A DNA stretch of 5,710 bases from Candidatus Hodarchaeota archaeon. Lineage in GTDB: Archaea > Asgardarchaeota > Heimdallarchaeia > Hodarchaeales > Hodarchaeaceae. The notes below the pieces were generated by a model that ran no database searches, was not told where the DNA came from, and saw only the letters and a list, made by a program, of their open reading frames with translations. Positions within the stretch are counted from its first letter, which is position 1. Each line of letters begins with the position of its first letter. Of this stretch, positions 1 to 5,500 are shown one piece after another. The stretch covers positions 1-5,710 of the forward strand of contig JAEOSP010000540.1 in NCBI GenBank assembly GCA_016840305.1, written 5' to 3'. A program made the translations under genes and the position numbers.

Positions 1-4
1 TCTT

Positions 5-36
5 CGCCTACTGGCGGTTTATGTTTGCCTGCTGGC
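5..36. repeat. Two tiny hairpins at the window edge
   Basis: Two short inverted repeats lie side by side. CGCC (5-8) pairs with GGCG (13-16) around TACT, and GCC (27-29) pairs with GGC (34-36) around TGCT. The second is followed by TAA, giving the same GGCTAA tag seen after the hairpins in the 3' flank. The stems are only 3-4 bp, so membership of that repeat family is a guess. They may be the end of a repeat cluster that continues upstream of the window. Confidence 0.2.
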
Positions 37-113
37 TAACATGCGGGTATTTTAACGAAGTTTCAAACAATAGTCAACGAAAAAATGGCAAAAAAGTAAC
101 TTTTTTTTTACTA

Positions 114-141
114 TTGAAATCCGAACTTTATCCTCTATAAT
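114..141 (+). promoter_or_regulatory. Sigma-70-like promoter for the ParB-like/Mrr-like unit
   Basis: TTGAAA (114-119, 5 of 6 to TTGACA) and a perfect TATAAT (136-141) are separated by 16 bp. The stretch just upstream (80-110) is almost entirely A and T runs, as expected of an UP element. Transcription would start near 148 and leave a leader of about 135 nt before the ATG at 285. No other equally good pair was seen ahead of the first gene. The call rests on sequence match alone. Confidence 0.6.
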
Positions 142-173
142 TTCCCTCAAGTGCGAGGAATTCTTTTGATTGA

Positions 174-209
174 CCCCGGCTTGTGGGTGCGCAGGAGTTC
201 ACCCTGGGG
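174..209 (+). promoter_or_regulatory. Stem-loop in the 5' untranslated leader
   Basis: CCCC (174-177) pairs with GGGG (206-209), and inside it GGGTG (185-189) pairs with CACCC (200-204), leaving a one-sided bulge and a loop of about 10 nt. The element is much more GC-rich than the surrounding DNA and lies between the predicted start site and the ribosome binding site of the ParB-like gene. No T-run follows, so it is not a standard terminator. It could be a binding site, an mRNA-stability element or a stray repeat. It matches no riboswitch class that I recognise. Confidence 0.35.
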
Positions 210-284
210 CAGGCGGGAATTGCGCTTTTGGGTATTATATAGATAAAGAGTAGTAGAAATAAGAATAAAAATTAGAGGTGCGAT

Positions 285-1424
285 ATGAGTAAATCAAAAA
301 AAGTTGATGTATGCGTTGAGCTATCAAAGATGAAGCGAGTAAAAGTAAAACTTGATCAGATTTATCTTGATCCGAATAATCCAAGACTTGAAATTTCAAA
401 CAGGGAGAGAACTCCTGACGAGCGGGCTCTCGAACCAGGGGTTCAGGAACATTGTTTAAACCGGATGTGCACTGAAATAAAAGTCGCTGATTTAATGGAT
501 AGTATAAAGACTTGTGGATTTGCAACAATGGACAGAATAGTCGTAAAATCTGTTCAAGAGAAAAAATATATTGTATTGGAAGGAAACAGACGGGTAACGG
601 CGTTGAAGATTTTAGAGCAAGGCTATAGGGAAGGAAGTATTAGTTTGAAAGCCAATATACTGAAGAGCATTAAGGAGTTTGAAGCGTTACTCTACGAGGG
701 AGAGAACGAAGATATTGCATGGGTTATTCAAGGACTTAGACACGCTGCTGGGATAAAGAAATGGGGTGATTATCCAAAAGCCAAATTCATAACTAAGATC
801 CACGAAGCAGGGACACACCCAAGAGAGATTGCATCGAGATTTGGAATGAAGCCACAAGCAGAGGTCAGCCGACTCATCCGTTCATATTACGCTTTTGAGC
901 AGGCAAGAGAAGATGAGGATTTTGGAGAGGATTTAAAGCCAGAGAAATTTGGAATGTTTACAGAAGTGGTATTTGCAAAGCCACAAATTAAGGAATGGCT
1001 TGGGTGGAAAGAAGAAAAAAAACAATTTGAGGATGTAGATAATCTTGCTCAATTTGTGTCCTGGATTGTTCCATGTGAAGGAAGAAAAAGCAAGATTGAC
1101 ATTTCAACTACTACTCGTGACACTCTTGCCAAACTGGTTGAGCCAGATTATGGAGAACTCTTTGATGAGTTTAAGGATGGCAAGGTTAGCATTGAAGAAT
1201 GCAAGGAAAAAATATACAACGAAGAGGAGGAAATATCTGTTGATTTATCTAAGAATATGCGAAGCCTAGAGAAAATGAAGTCTTTGCTTGAAAAGTTACC
1301 AATTGCGAAAATGCAATTGGCTAAAGAACAGCAAGAAAAAGACCAAAAAAAACAAATTATTAAATTACTAACAGATTTGTCTCAACTCGTAACACAACAG
1401 TTAAAAAACTTGAGGAAGGGATAG
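285..1424 (+). CDS. ParB/Srx-type N-terminal domain protein with HTH
   Basis: A 379-residue protein. Residues about 18-110 read as a ParB/sulfiredoxin-type fold: the opening strand VKLDQIYLDPNNPRL (21-35), the helix VADLMDSIKTCGF (67-79), and the signature LEGNRRVTALKIL (98-110), equivalent to the GERRxRA box of ParB. Residues 178-200 (HPREIASRFGM..AEVSRLIRS) look like the ParB-type helix-turn-helix. The C-terminus (about 325-377) is charged, heptad-like and probably coiled coil. Family knowledge: such domains bind or hydrolyse NTPs (CTP or ATP) and often recognise DNA. Segregation ParB genes normally sit beside parA, which is absent here, so a DNA-recognition or regulatory role with the adjacent nuclease is more likely. 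Residues 40-66 form an extra charged segment between the first strand and the next helix. The start is supported by AGAGGTG (274-280); the ATG at 330 lacks a good site. No signal peptide or membrane segment is visible. Fold call fairly sure, role inferred. Confidence 0.8.
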   Translation: MSKSKKVDVCVELSKMKRVKVKLDQIYLDPNNPRLEISNRERTPDERALEPGVQEHCLNRMCTEIKVADLMDSIKTCGFATMDRIVVKSVQEKKYIVLEGNRRVTALKILEQGYREGSISLKANILKSIKEFEALLYEGENEDIAWVIQGLRHAAGIKKWGDYPKAKFITKIHEAGTHPREIASRFGMKPQAEVSRLIRSYYAFEQAREDEDFGEDLKPEKFGMFTEVVFAKPQIKEWLGWKEEKKQFEDVDNLAQFVSWIVPCEGRKSKIDISTTTRDTLAKLVEPDYGELFDEFKDGKVSIEECKEKIYNEEEEISVDLSKNMRSLEKMKSLLEKLPIAKMQLAKEQQEKDQKKQIIKLLTDLSQLVTQQLKNLRKG

Positions 1425-1427
1425 ACA

Positions 1428-2294
1428 GTGGTGATTTCTAAGCGACATGTAAAACAGATAGCAATCGAGATTTGGGATTTGAGTAGTGAAACAGTTGACT
1501 TAGAAGGATTTTGCGAAAGAAAACTTAGAGAATTGAATCCAGAAATTGGGGAACTTGAGGTCGCTGATGAAATCGATGGGATTCTGTCAGAAGTTACGCA
1601 TGAACTTAATAAAAAAATCGATTCTTTCAGAGAAAAGGGTATTCCACCGAATTTTGAATTTGATGATTATGTACCGAAAATCCTTAGACGTTGTAGTTCA
1701 AACAATGGCAATAACGATTGGCTTAGATTTGTAAGAAAGTGGCGTAATGAAATAAAAGCGGCAATAAAGAATATGGACCCAATAGCTTTTGAACATTTTT
1801 GTAGGCATATACTGCAGACTAACGGAATTGTGTCATTTGTAACAAAGCCCAGTAGAGATGGTGGTGTAGATTTTTACGGGTTATTAGAGATGCGCAATTA
1901 TACGCAGACAGTTTTTCTGAGTAGCGTAAAGCTACGAGTTCTTGGGCAGGCAAAACATCATTCTGGTGACGACAAAGTAGGGGGGGCAACCATAGATGAA
2001 ATAAGGACCAAATATGATGATTTCAATAGAGGCCAGGGAAGAGCAGTGGATGTTCTGCCTTGTTGGTTCACAGTTCTATCATTGCCCATAATAGCTATGG
2101 TGGCTACAAACACCGACTTTACAAGTGGTGCAAGGCAATCTGCTGAACGTGATAATATTATCCTAAGGGATGGCGACCAAATTACGGAGGACATTATCCA
2201 ATCACCAAAATCAAAGCAGTGGTTTCATACGAATATTGATGGAAATAAGATTTTTGAACAGCAGTTATTTTTAGAATCATTCAAAGAGCAGTAG
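1428..2294 (+). CDS. Mrr-type PD-(D/E)xK restriction endonuclease
   Basis: A 288-residue protein whose C-terminal half is a full Mrr-like catalytic domain. It shows DPIAFEHFCRHILQTNG (117-133), then SRDGGVDFYG (142-151) with the metal-binding Asp148, then GQAKHH (173-178) supplying the Q-x-K catalytic pair Gln174/Lys176. The usual Mrr tail follows, ATNTDFTSGARQSAERDNIILRDG (226-249 region). All core residues are present, so the enzyme should be active. Family knowledge: Mrr-like enzymes cleave DNA, often modified DNA. The N-terminal ~110 residues are acidic and helical with no recognised domain; they may contact the partner protein or DNA. The start is GTG at 1428 (or the adjacent GTG at 1431). 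No ATG occurs before residue 116, and a strong GAGGAAGGG (1412-1420) lies inside the last codons of the ParB-like gene. The 3-nt gap implies co-transcription and coupled expression. No DNA methyltransferase is in the window, which is unusual for classical restriction but normal for modification-dependent enzymes. Confidence 0.85.
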   Translation: MVISKRHVKQIAIEIWDLSSETVDLEGFCERKLRELNPEIGELEVADEIDGILSEVTHELNKKIDSFREKGIPPNFEFDDYVPKILRRCSSNNGNNDWLRFVRKWRNEIKAAIKNMDPIAFEHFCRHILQTNGIVSFVTKPSRDGGVDFYGLLEMRNYTQTVFLSSVKLRVLGQAKHHSGDDKVGGATIDEIRTKYDDFNRGQGRAVDVLPCWFTVLSLPIIAMVATNTDFTSGARQSAERDNIILRDGDQITEDIIQSPKSKQWFHTNIDGNKIFEQQLFLESFKEQ

Positions 2295-2376
2295 GATTTG
2301 TATTATTAAACAAAAATTATGAAGAATGTTCTTTAATTTTGAATAAAGAGTTATATTTGAAAGGTAAATAACGTTG

Positions 2377-3789
2377 ATGGAACAAACCAAGATGAGCGAT
2401 GAAAGTAAATTTGAAAAATATCTTTTATCTGAATACTCAAACATAGCGCAAGCTCACTTCAAATCAATAGAAACGATATCGACATTCTTCAGATATTACC
2501 TATTGATAATGTCAATACCTTTATCTGCCATAGCCATTTTTTATCGTTTTTCTTATGGGACACAACAACCTTCGAACTTATTCAAAGAATATAATGTAGC
2601 GACATCGGTGGTTCTACTTTGTATATCGTTAGCGGGTATTGGGGTGTTTTGTTACATAATTAATCTTAGGCTTGATACGATACTTTATGCGAGAGCTGTG
2701 AATGGTATACGTAAATATTTTTATGACGAGTCAAATATTGACATAAACCTTAAGCTTAAGATGCGGGTTTTACCACAGAGTCCTCAGTTGCCTTCTTATT
2801 TTGAGATGTCATATTTTGGCCCAGTGTTATTTGTTTTTGGAGTTATGAATTCAATGTACTTCGGTTCTTTTGGGTACATCCTTTTCTCAAAGTGGTTTTG
2901 TTGTTTTTGGTCGTTTTTCGCTTTTGCAGTCTTTTTTTTCGTCTCCCACTTCGCGATTTACTTATTCTATGCCCGATATCGAGAGATGGCATACTTAAAA
3001 TCAAGAATTTTGGGTGTAGATATTGACGGAGTTCTCAACAAACATCGAGATCATTTTTGCAAGTTGCTTAAGGAAAATACCGGAAAAAACCTAAATCCAG
3101 ACCAAATTCTCATTATGCCTGTCCATGAGTATCAAGACCTAAATGTAACAAGAAAAGATGAGAGAAAGGTGTTTAATGATCCAAGGTACTGGAAAGATAT
3201 GCCAGCTATAGAGGATGCATCTGATAGAATAAGAACCCTTGGTAATGTGTTGAAACTTAAAGTGTATATCTTCACCTATCGGCCTTGGCCTGAGAGCAGA
3301 GATAAGAAAGAGATTATAAAGAAAGTGGAGCTGTTTTGTCAACAAGCCAGGCATCTTTCATGGAAGCTACTATTGCTGAGGATATTACTGAAATTAAGAT
3401 TCCTGCCTGTGGATTGGCTCATAGAGATATTGAAGGAAGAACCTTTGAGACAGAACACCAAGATCTGGTTAAAAGGAGAAAGAATCGCCTACAAGAAGTT
3501 CATCTTTGAGAAAGGAAATGATTACTCTTCTGACCCAAGAGGTAAATTTAACAATAGATTTTATATTTCAAGAAAAAATAAAATTCGGTTTTTTGTTGAG
3601 GATGATCTCGAAAAGGCAGTGAAGCTTTCCTATATCTGCGACATAGTTTTTCTACTATCTCATCCATATAATGAACCACAGCAGGACTTACCAGATGAGA
3701 TCAATGCGTTAAGAAAGGATTTGCCCTCGAACATAATCCGTGTTAAATCATGGAATGAGATTTACAAAAAGATAAGGAAACTTTCATGA
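2377..3789 (+). CDS. Four-helix membrane protein fused to a HAD-like phosphatase domain
   Basis: Residue numbers here count from the TTG codon at 2374. Four hydrophobic helices lie near 38-58, 77-97, 148-170 and 175-200. The loop between helices 2 and 3 is basic (LYARAVNGIRKYFYD, 105-118) and so probably cytoplasmic, which places both termini inside. The membrane half (FFRYYLLIMSIPLS, then VLPQSPQLPSYFE) looks like a conserved bacterial module that I cannot name. From 212 a HAD domain begins: GVDIDGVLN (214-222; nucleophile Asp216, acid/base Asp218), Thr301 in YIFTYRP as motif II, and RFFVEDDLEKA (405-415) as motif IV with Glu409/Asp410/Asp411. The motif III lysine is not certain. The layout resembles 5'-nucleotidase-like HAD enzymes, so a cytoplasmic phosphate ester or nucleotide is the likely substrate. 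Start: ATG at 2377 is preferred. TTG at 2374 is equally in frame and is better spaced (9 nt rather than 12) from AAAGG (2360-2364). ATG at 2392 is a third option. The gene overlaps the next by 4 nt. Confidence 0.75.
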   Translation: MEQTKMSDESKFEKYLLSEYSNIAQAHFKSIETISTFFRYYLLIMSIPLSAIAIFYRFSYGTQQPSNLFKEYNVATSVVLLCISLAGIGVFCYIINLRLDTILYARAVNGIRKYFYDESNIDINLKLKMRVLPQSPQLPSYFEMSYFGPVLFVFGVMNSMYFGSFGYILFSKWFCCFWSFFAFAVFFFVSHFAIYLFYARYREMAYLKSRILGVDIDGVLNKHRDHFCKLLKENTGKNLNPDQILIMPVHEYQDLNVTRKDERKVFNDPRYWKDMPAIEDASDRIRTLGNVLKLKVYIFTYRPWPESRDKKEIIKKVELFCQQARHLSWKLLLLRILLKLRFLPVDWLIEILKEEPLRQNTKIWLKGERIAYKKFIFEKGNDYSSDPRGKFNNRFYISRKNKIRFFVEDDLEKAVKLSYICDIVFLLSHPYNEPQQDLPDEINALRKDLPSNIIRVKSWNEIYKKIRKLS

Positions 3790-4937
3790 GACATAAGAAA
3801 ACAGCGAACAAACGGAAAGTTCTTCTTGTCGAGCCGGCATACAATAATCCTTATCCGCCTTTGGGGCTGATGAAAATTTCGACTTGGCATAAGAGAAAGG
3901 GGGATAATGTACAGCTTATTAAAGACACATCGCACAATCAACTAATTGACGATTTTCAGAAGAAAGAAAAATGTTATAAAAAACTAAAAGATTATTACGA
4001 TGTTATATATATAACAAGCTTGTTTACGTATCAGGCTCACTATGTAGTTGACTCGATAAAATACTATAAAAGCAAGTTCCCGAAGGCCCGCATAAGAGTG
4101 GGCGGAATTATGGCGACTCTTATGCCGGAATACATTAAGGAAAAAACGGGTATAAAGCCACATGTGGGTCTCCTTCGCGGTGCCGAGAATTGCCCGCCAG
4201 ATTATTCATTGCGCCCTGACTTAACTTACTCAATCAGTTTTACGACACGAGGTTGCCCAAGAAATTGTCCTTTTTGCGCTGTTAAAAAACATGAACCTAT
4301 ATTTAAGGCGAAAGACAACTGGGCGGAAGATATTGATATTACTAAAAAACAAATAATTTTTTGGGATAATAACTGGCTTGCTTCACCCAACTTTGAGAAA
4401 GATGTTGAAAGATTAACGAAGTTTCGAAAAGTGGGAATAACAGGAATCGATTTTAATCAAGGCTTAGACTGTAGATTACTTGACGAGGAGAAGATAAAGC
4501 TGCTCAATCAAGTAAAAATTCAACCCTTAAGACTTGCATTTGATAATTGCTCCGAAGATGGACACATACAAAAGACCATACAGTTGGCTCAAAAATATGG
4601 ATTTAAGGATATAAGAGTATATGTTTTATACAACTTTGATGACAATAATGATACACCAGAATATTTTTACTATAGGATTAATGAGGTAAACAAATTAGGA
4701 GCGTTAGCATATCCAATGCGGTTTCGCGCTCTTAATAGTGCCAACGGACAGTATGTCTCTAGCAACTGGGATAGTAGATTGTTAAGGGGTTTGAAATTGT
4801 CTCTTATGTTTTACTATACAAAGGGGATGATAAGAAAAAACCGTGAAGTTTTCAAGAATTTCTATGGAAATAATGCCAAAAAGTTCAAACGCAAGTTATA
4901 TGAGATATACGAAAATGACAAACTCCGGAAGTCATGA
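3786..4937 (+). CDS. Radical SAM protein with B12-binding-like N-terminal domain
   Basis: A 383-residue cytoplasmic protein. Residues about 11-130 resemble the Rossmann-like cobalamin-binding half of B12-type radical SAM enzymes (KVLLVEPAYNNPYPPLGLMKIS at 11-32, VGGIMATLMPE at 105-115), but no DxHxxG cobalamin-ligand motif is visible, so B12 binding is doubtful. The radical SAM half starts at TTRGCPRNCPFCAV (153-166), where Cys157, Cys161 and Cys164 form the CxxxCxxC site that holds the 4Fe-4S cluster and SAM. Barrel strands follow at IIFWDNNWLASPN (190-202), GIDFNQGLDCRLL (220-232) and LRLAFDN (248-254). There is no added C-terminal cysteine cluster of the SPASM type. The start ATG overlaps the stop of the membrane-HAD gene (ATGA), with AAGGAAA (3774-3780) as ribosome site inside that gene, so the two are translationally coupled. 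The reaction and substrate are unknown. Reliable as radical SAM, not assigned to a subfamily. Confidence 0.85.
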   Translation: MRHKKTANKRKVLLVEPAYNNPYPPLGLMKISTWHKRKGDNVQLIKDTSHNQLIDDFQKKEKCYKKLKDYYDVIYITSLFTYQAHYVVDSIKYYKSKFPKARIRVGGIMATLMPEYIKEKTGIKPHVGLLRGAENCPPDYSLRPDLTYSISFTTRGCPRNCPFCAVKKHEPIFKAKDNWAEDIDITKKQIIFWDNNWLASPNFEKDVERLTKFRKVGITGIDFNQGLDCRLLDEEKIKLLNQVKIQPLRLAFDNCSEDGHIQKTIQLAQKYGFKDIRVYVLYNFDDNNDTPEYFYYRINEVNKLGALAYPMRFRALNSANGQYVSSNWDSRLLRGLKLSLMFYYTKGMIRKNREVFKNFYGNNAKKFKRKLYEIYENDKLRKS

Positions 4938-4952
4938 TGTGGGGCAGATCTG

Positions 4953-4980
4953 TTTACTATCTACCATTTACTATTGCTAG
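4953..4980. repeat. Degenerate heptamer tandem repeat, TTTACTA type (4 units)
   Basis: Cut in sevens, the sequence reads TTTACTA, TCTACCA, TTTACTA, TTGCTAG. Units 1 and 3 are identical, and the others differ at 2 and 3 positions. It starts 16 nt after the radical SAM stop codon. The 7-nt period matches that of the second array 74 nt downstream although the unit differs. The form recalls the short tandem heptamers of cyanobacteria, but no homology is claimed. Confidence 0.5.
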
Positions 4981-5053
4981 AGTTTAGCCACCAAAGACAA
5001 TTTTTCTCAGCCCTTTCCTAAATCCAATACCCAAGCCGAAATTCCCGCCGATT

Positions 5054-5088
5054 TCGTATGTCGTATATAGTATATCGTATCTCGTGTT
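5054..5088. repeat. Degenerate heptamer tandem repeat, TCGTATN type (5 units)
   Basis: Cut in sevens, the sequence reads TCGTATG, TCGTATA, TAGTATA, TCGTATC, TCGTGTT. The last base of the unit is free, while the first six are strongly kept. The array overlaps the 3' arm of a small hairpin, CGAAAT (5037-5042) with ATTTCG (5051-5056). No gene reads through it. Confidence 0.65.
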
Positions 5089-5117
5089 AATTCCGCAATA
5101 AATGCGTAATGACGAAC

Positions 5118-5168
5118 AGGCGATTCGGTGAAGTTCTGCGCTCACGGGTGCAGGTGTTCATCACGCCT
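5118..5168. repeat. Long interrupted stem-loop
   Basis: Three nested helices can form. AGGCG (5118-5122) pairs with CGCCT (5164-5168), GGTGAA (5127-5132) with TTCATC (5157-5162; one G-U pair), and CTGC (5136-5139) with GCAG (5150-5153). The 5-6 bp outer helices and a 3x3 internal loop give a structure of about 51 nt, followed by TTAGC. It has no T-run long enough for a normal terminator. It may be a structured dispersed repeat or an RNA end structure for the upstream transcript. Confidence 0.4.
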
Positions 5169-5264
5169 TTAGCAACAGAAAATAACACAAATCGCAATTT
5201 CCGTCAACACATAAAATTCTGATGACATTTCGTCCGCAATTAAAATCCCCCCACGCAGCAATGA

Positions 5265-5285
5265 CCCCCGGCACGGGTCCGGGGG
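5265..5285. repeat. Tagged hairpin 1 (in copy A)
   Basis: CCCCCGG (5265-5271) pairs with CCGGGGG (5279-5285) around a 7-nt loop. CTAAA follows at once (5286-5290). This is a perfect 7-bp GC stem, and TGA precedes it. Confidence 0.75.
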
Positions 5286-5330
5286 CTAAACATTTTGGAG
5301 ATTGCCGCGTCACTTCGTTCCTCGCAATGA

Positions 5331-5383
5331 CCCCTGCCGCCCATGCACCAAAGAACAAAATTTTGGTTCGGGACAGGCAGGGG
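5331..5383. repeat. Tagged hairpin 2 (long loop, in copy A)
   Basis: CCCCTGCC (5331-5338) pairs perfectly with GGCAGGGG (5376-5383) across a 37-nt interior. The interior can fold further through CCAAA with TTTGG. TAAAA follows, a variant of the tag. TGA precedes it, as for hairpin 1. Confidence 0.65.
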
Positions 5384-5389
5384 TAAAAA

Positions 5390-5408
5390 CCCCACGTGAA
5401 ACGTGGGG
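5390..5408. repeat. Tagged hairpin 3
   Basis: CCCCACGT (5390-5397) pairs with ACGTGGGG (5401-5408) around GAA, a perfect 8-bp stem with a triloop. CTAAAT follows. Confidence 0.8.
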
Positions 5409-5418
5409 CTAAATATTG

Positions 5419-5437
5419 CGTCGCCGGGGCGGCGACG
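5419..5437. repeat. Tagged hairpin 4
   Basis: CGTCGCCG (5419-5426) pairs with CGGCGACG (5430-5437) around GGG, a perfect 8-bp stem. GCTAAAC follows. The stem sequence is unrelated to hairpins 3 and 5. Confidence 0.8.
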
Positions 5438-5449
5438 GCTAAACAAATA

Positions 5450-5470
5450 CCCTGCCCGCGGGTGGCAGGG
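5450..5470. repeat. Tagged hairpin 5
   Basis: CCCTGCC (5450-5456) pairs with GGCAGGG (5464-5470) around CGCGGGT, a perfect 7-bp stem. CTAAT follows. The stem resembles that of hairpin 2 (CCCCTGCC), but the loop is short. Confidence 0.8.
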
Positions 5471-5500
5471 CTAATCCGCGATTAACAACACCCAAACCCT

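Larger units (their letters stand above)
5195..5383. repeat. Composite dispersed repeat, copy A
   Basis: The modules in order are: a conserved block (5195-5274), a GC-rich hairpin (5265-5285) with CTAAA after it, CATTTTGGAG, an ATTGC...GCAAT palindrome (5301-5328) of the GCGTCACTTCGTTCC type, and a long hairpin (5331-5383). The first 80 bp match copy B with 4 differences, and the 45 bp at 5331-5375 match it exactly. The minus-strand translation gives CEERSDAAIS, a familiar repeat-derived peptide. It is non-coding on present evidence. Confidence 0.85.

Noticed and set aside
90..106. A-run/T-run hairpin (AAAAAAG with CTTTTTT) as a terminator of an upstream gene
   Set aside because: The stem is almost pure A-T and weak. 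The position just upstream of the -35 box fits an UP element better.
1045..1269. Second plus-strand frame inside the ParB-like gene
   Set aside because: It lies wholly within a well-supported gene in another frame, with no ribosome site and no recognisable protein.
285..1424. Chromosome-segregation ParB
   Set aside because: There is no ParA neighbour, the box is GNRR rather than GERR, the domain layout differs, and a nuclease follows in the same operon.
2295..2376. Promoter or terminator between the two gene pairs
   Set aside because: TTATAT at 2351-2356 has no matching -35 box, and the TCTTTA/TAAAGA hairpin (2330-2349) is AT-rich with no T-run.
3786..4937. Viperin-like antiviral enzyme
   Set aside because: CxxxCxxC is shared by all radical SAM proteins. 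The N-terminal Rossmann-like domain and overall layout differ from viperins.
5037..5056. CGAAAT/ATTTCG hairpin as a terminator
   Set aside because: A six-bp stem with no T-run, overlapping the heptamer array; probably incidental.
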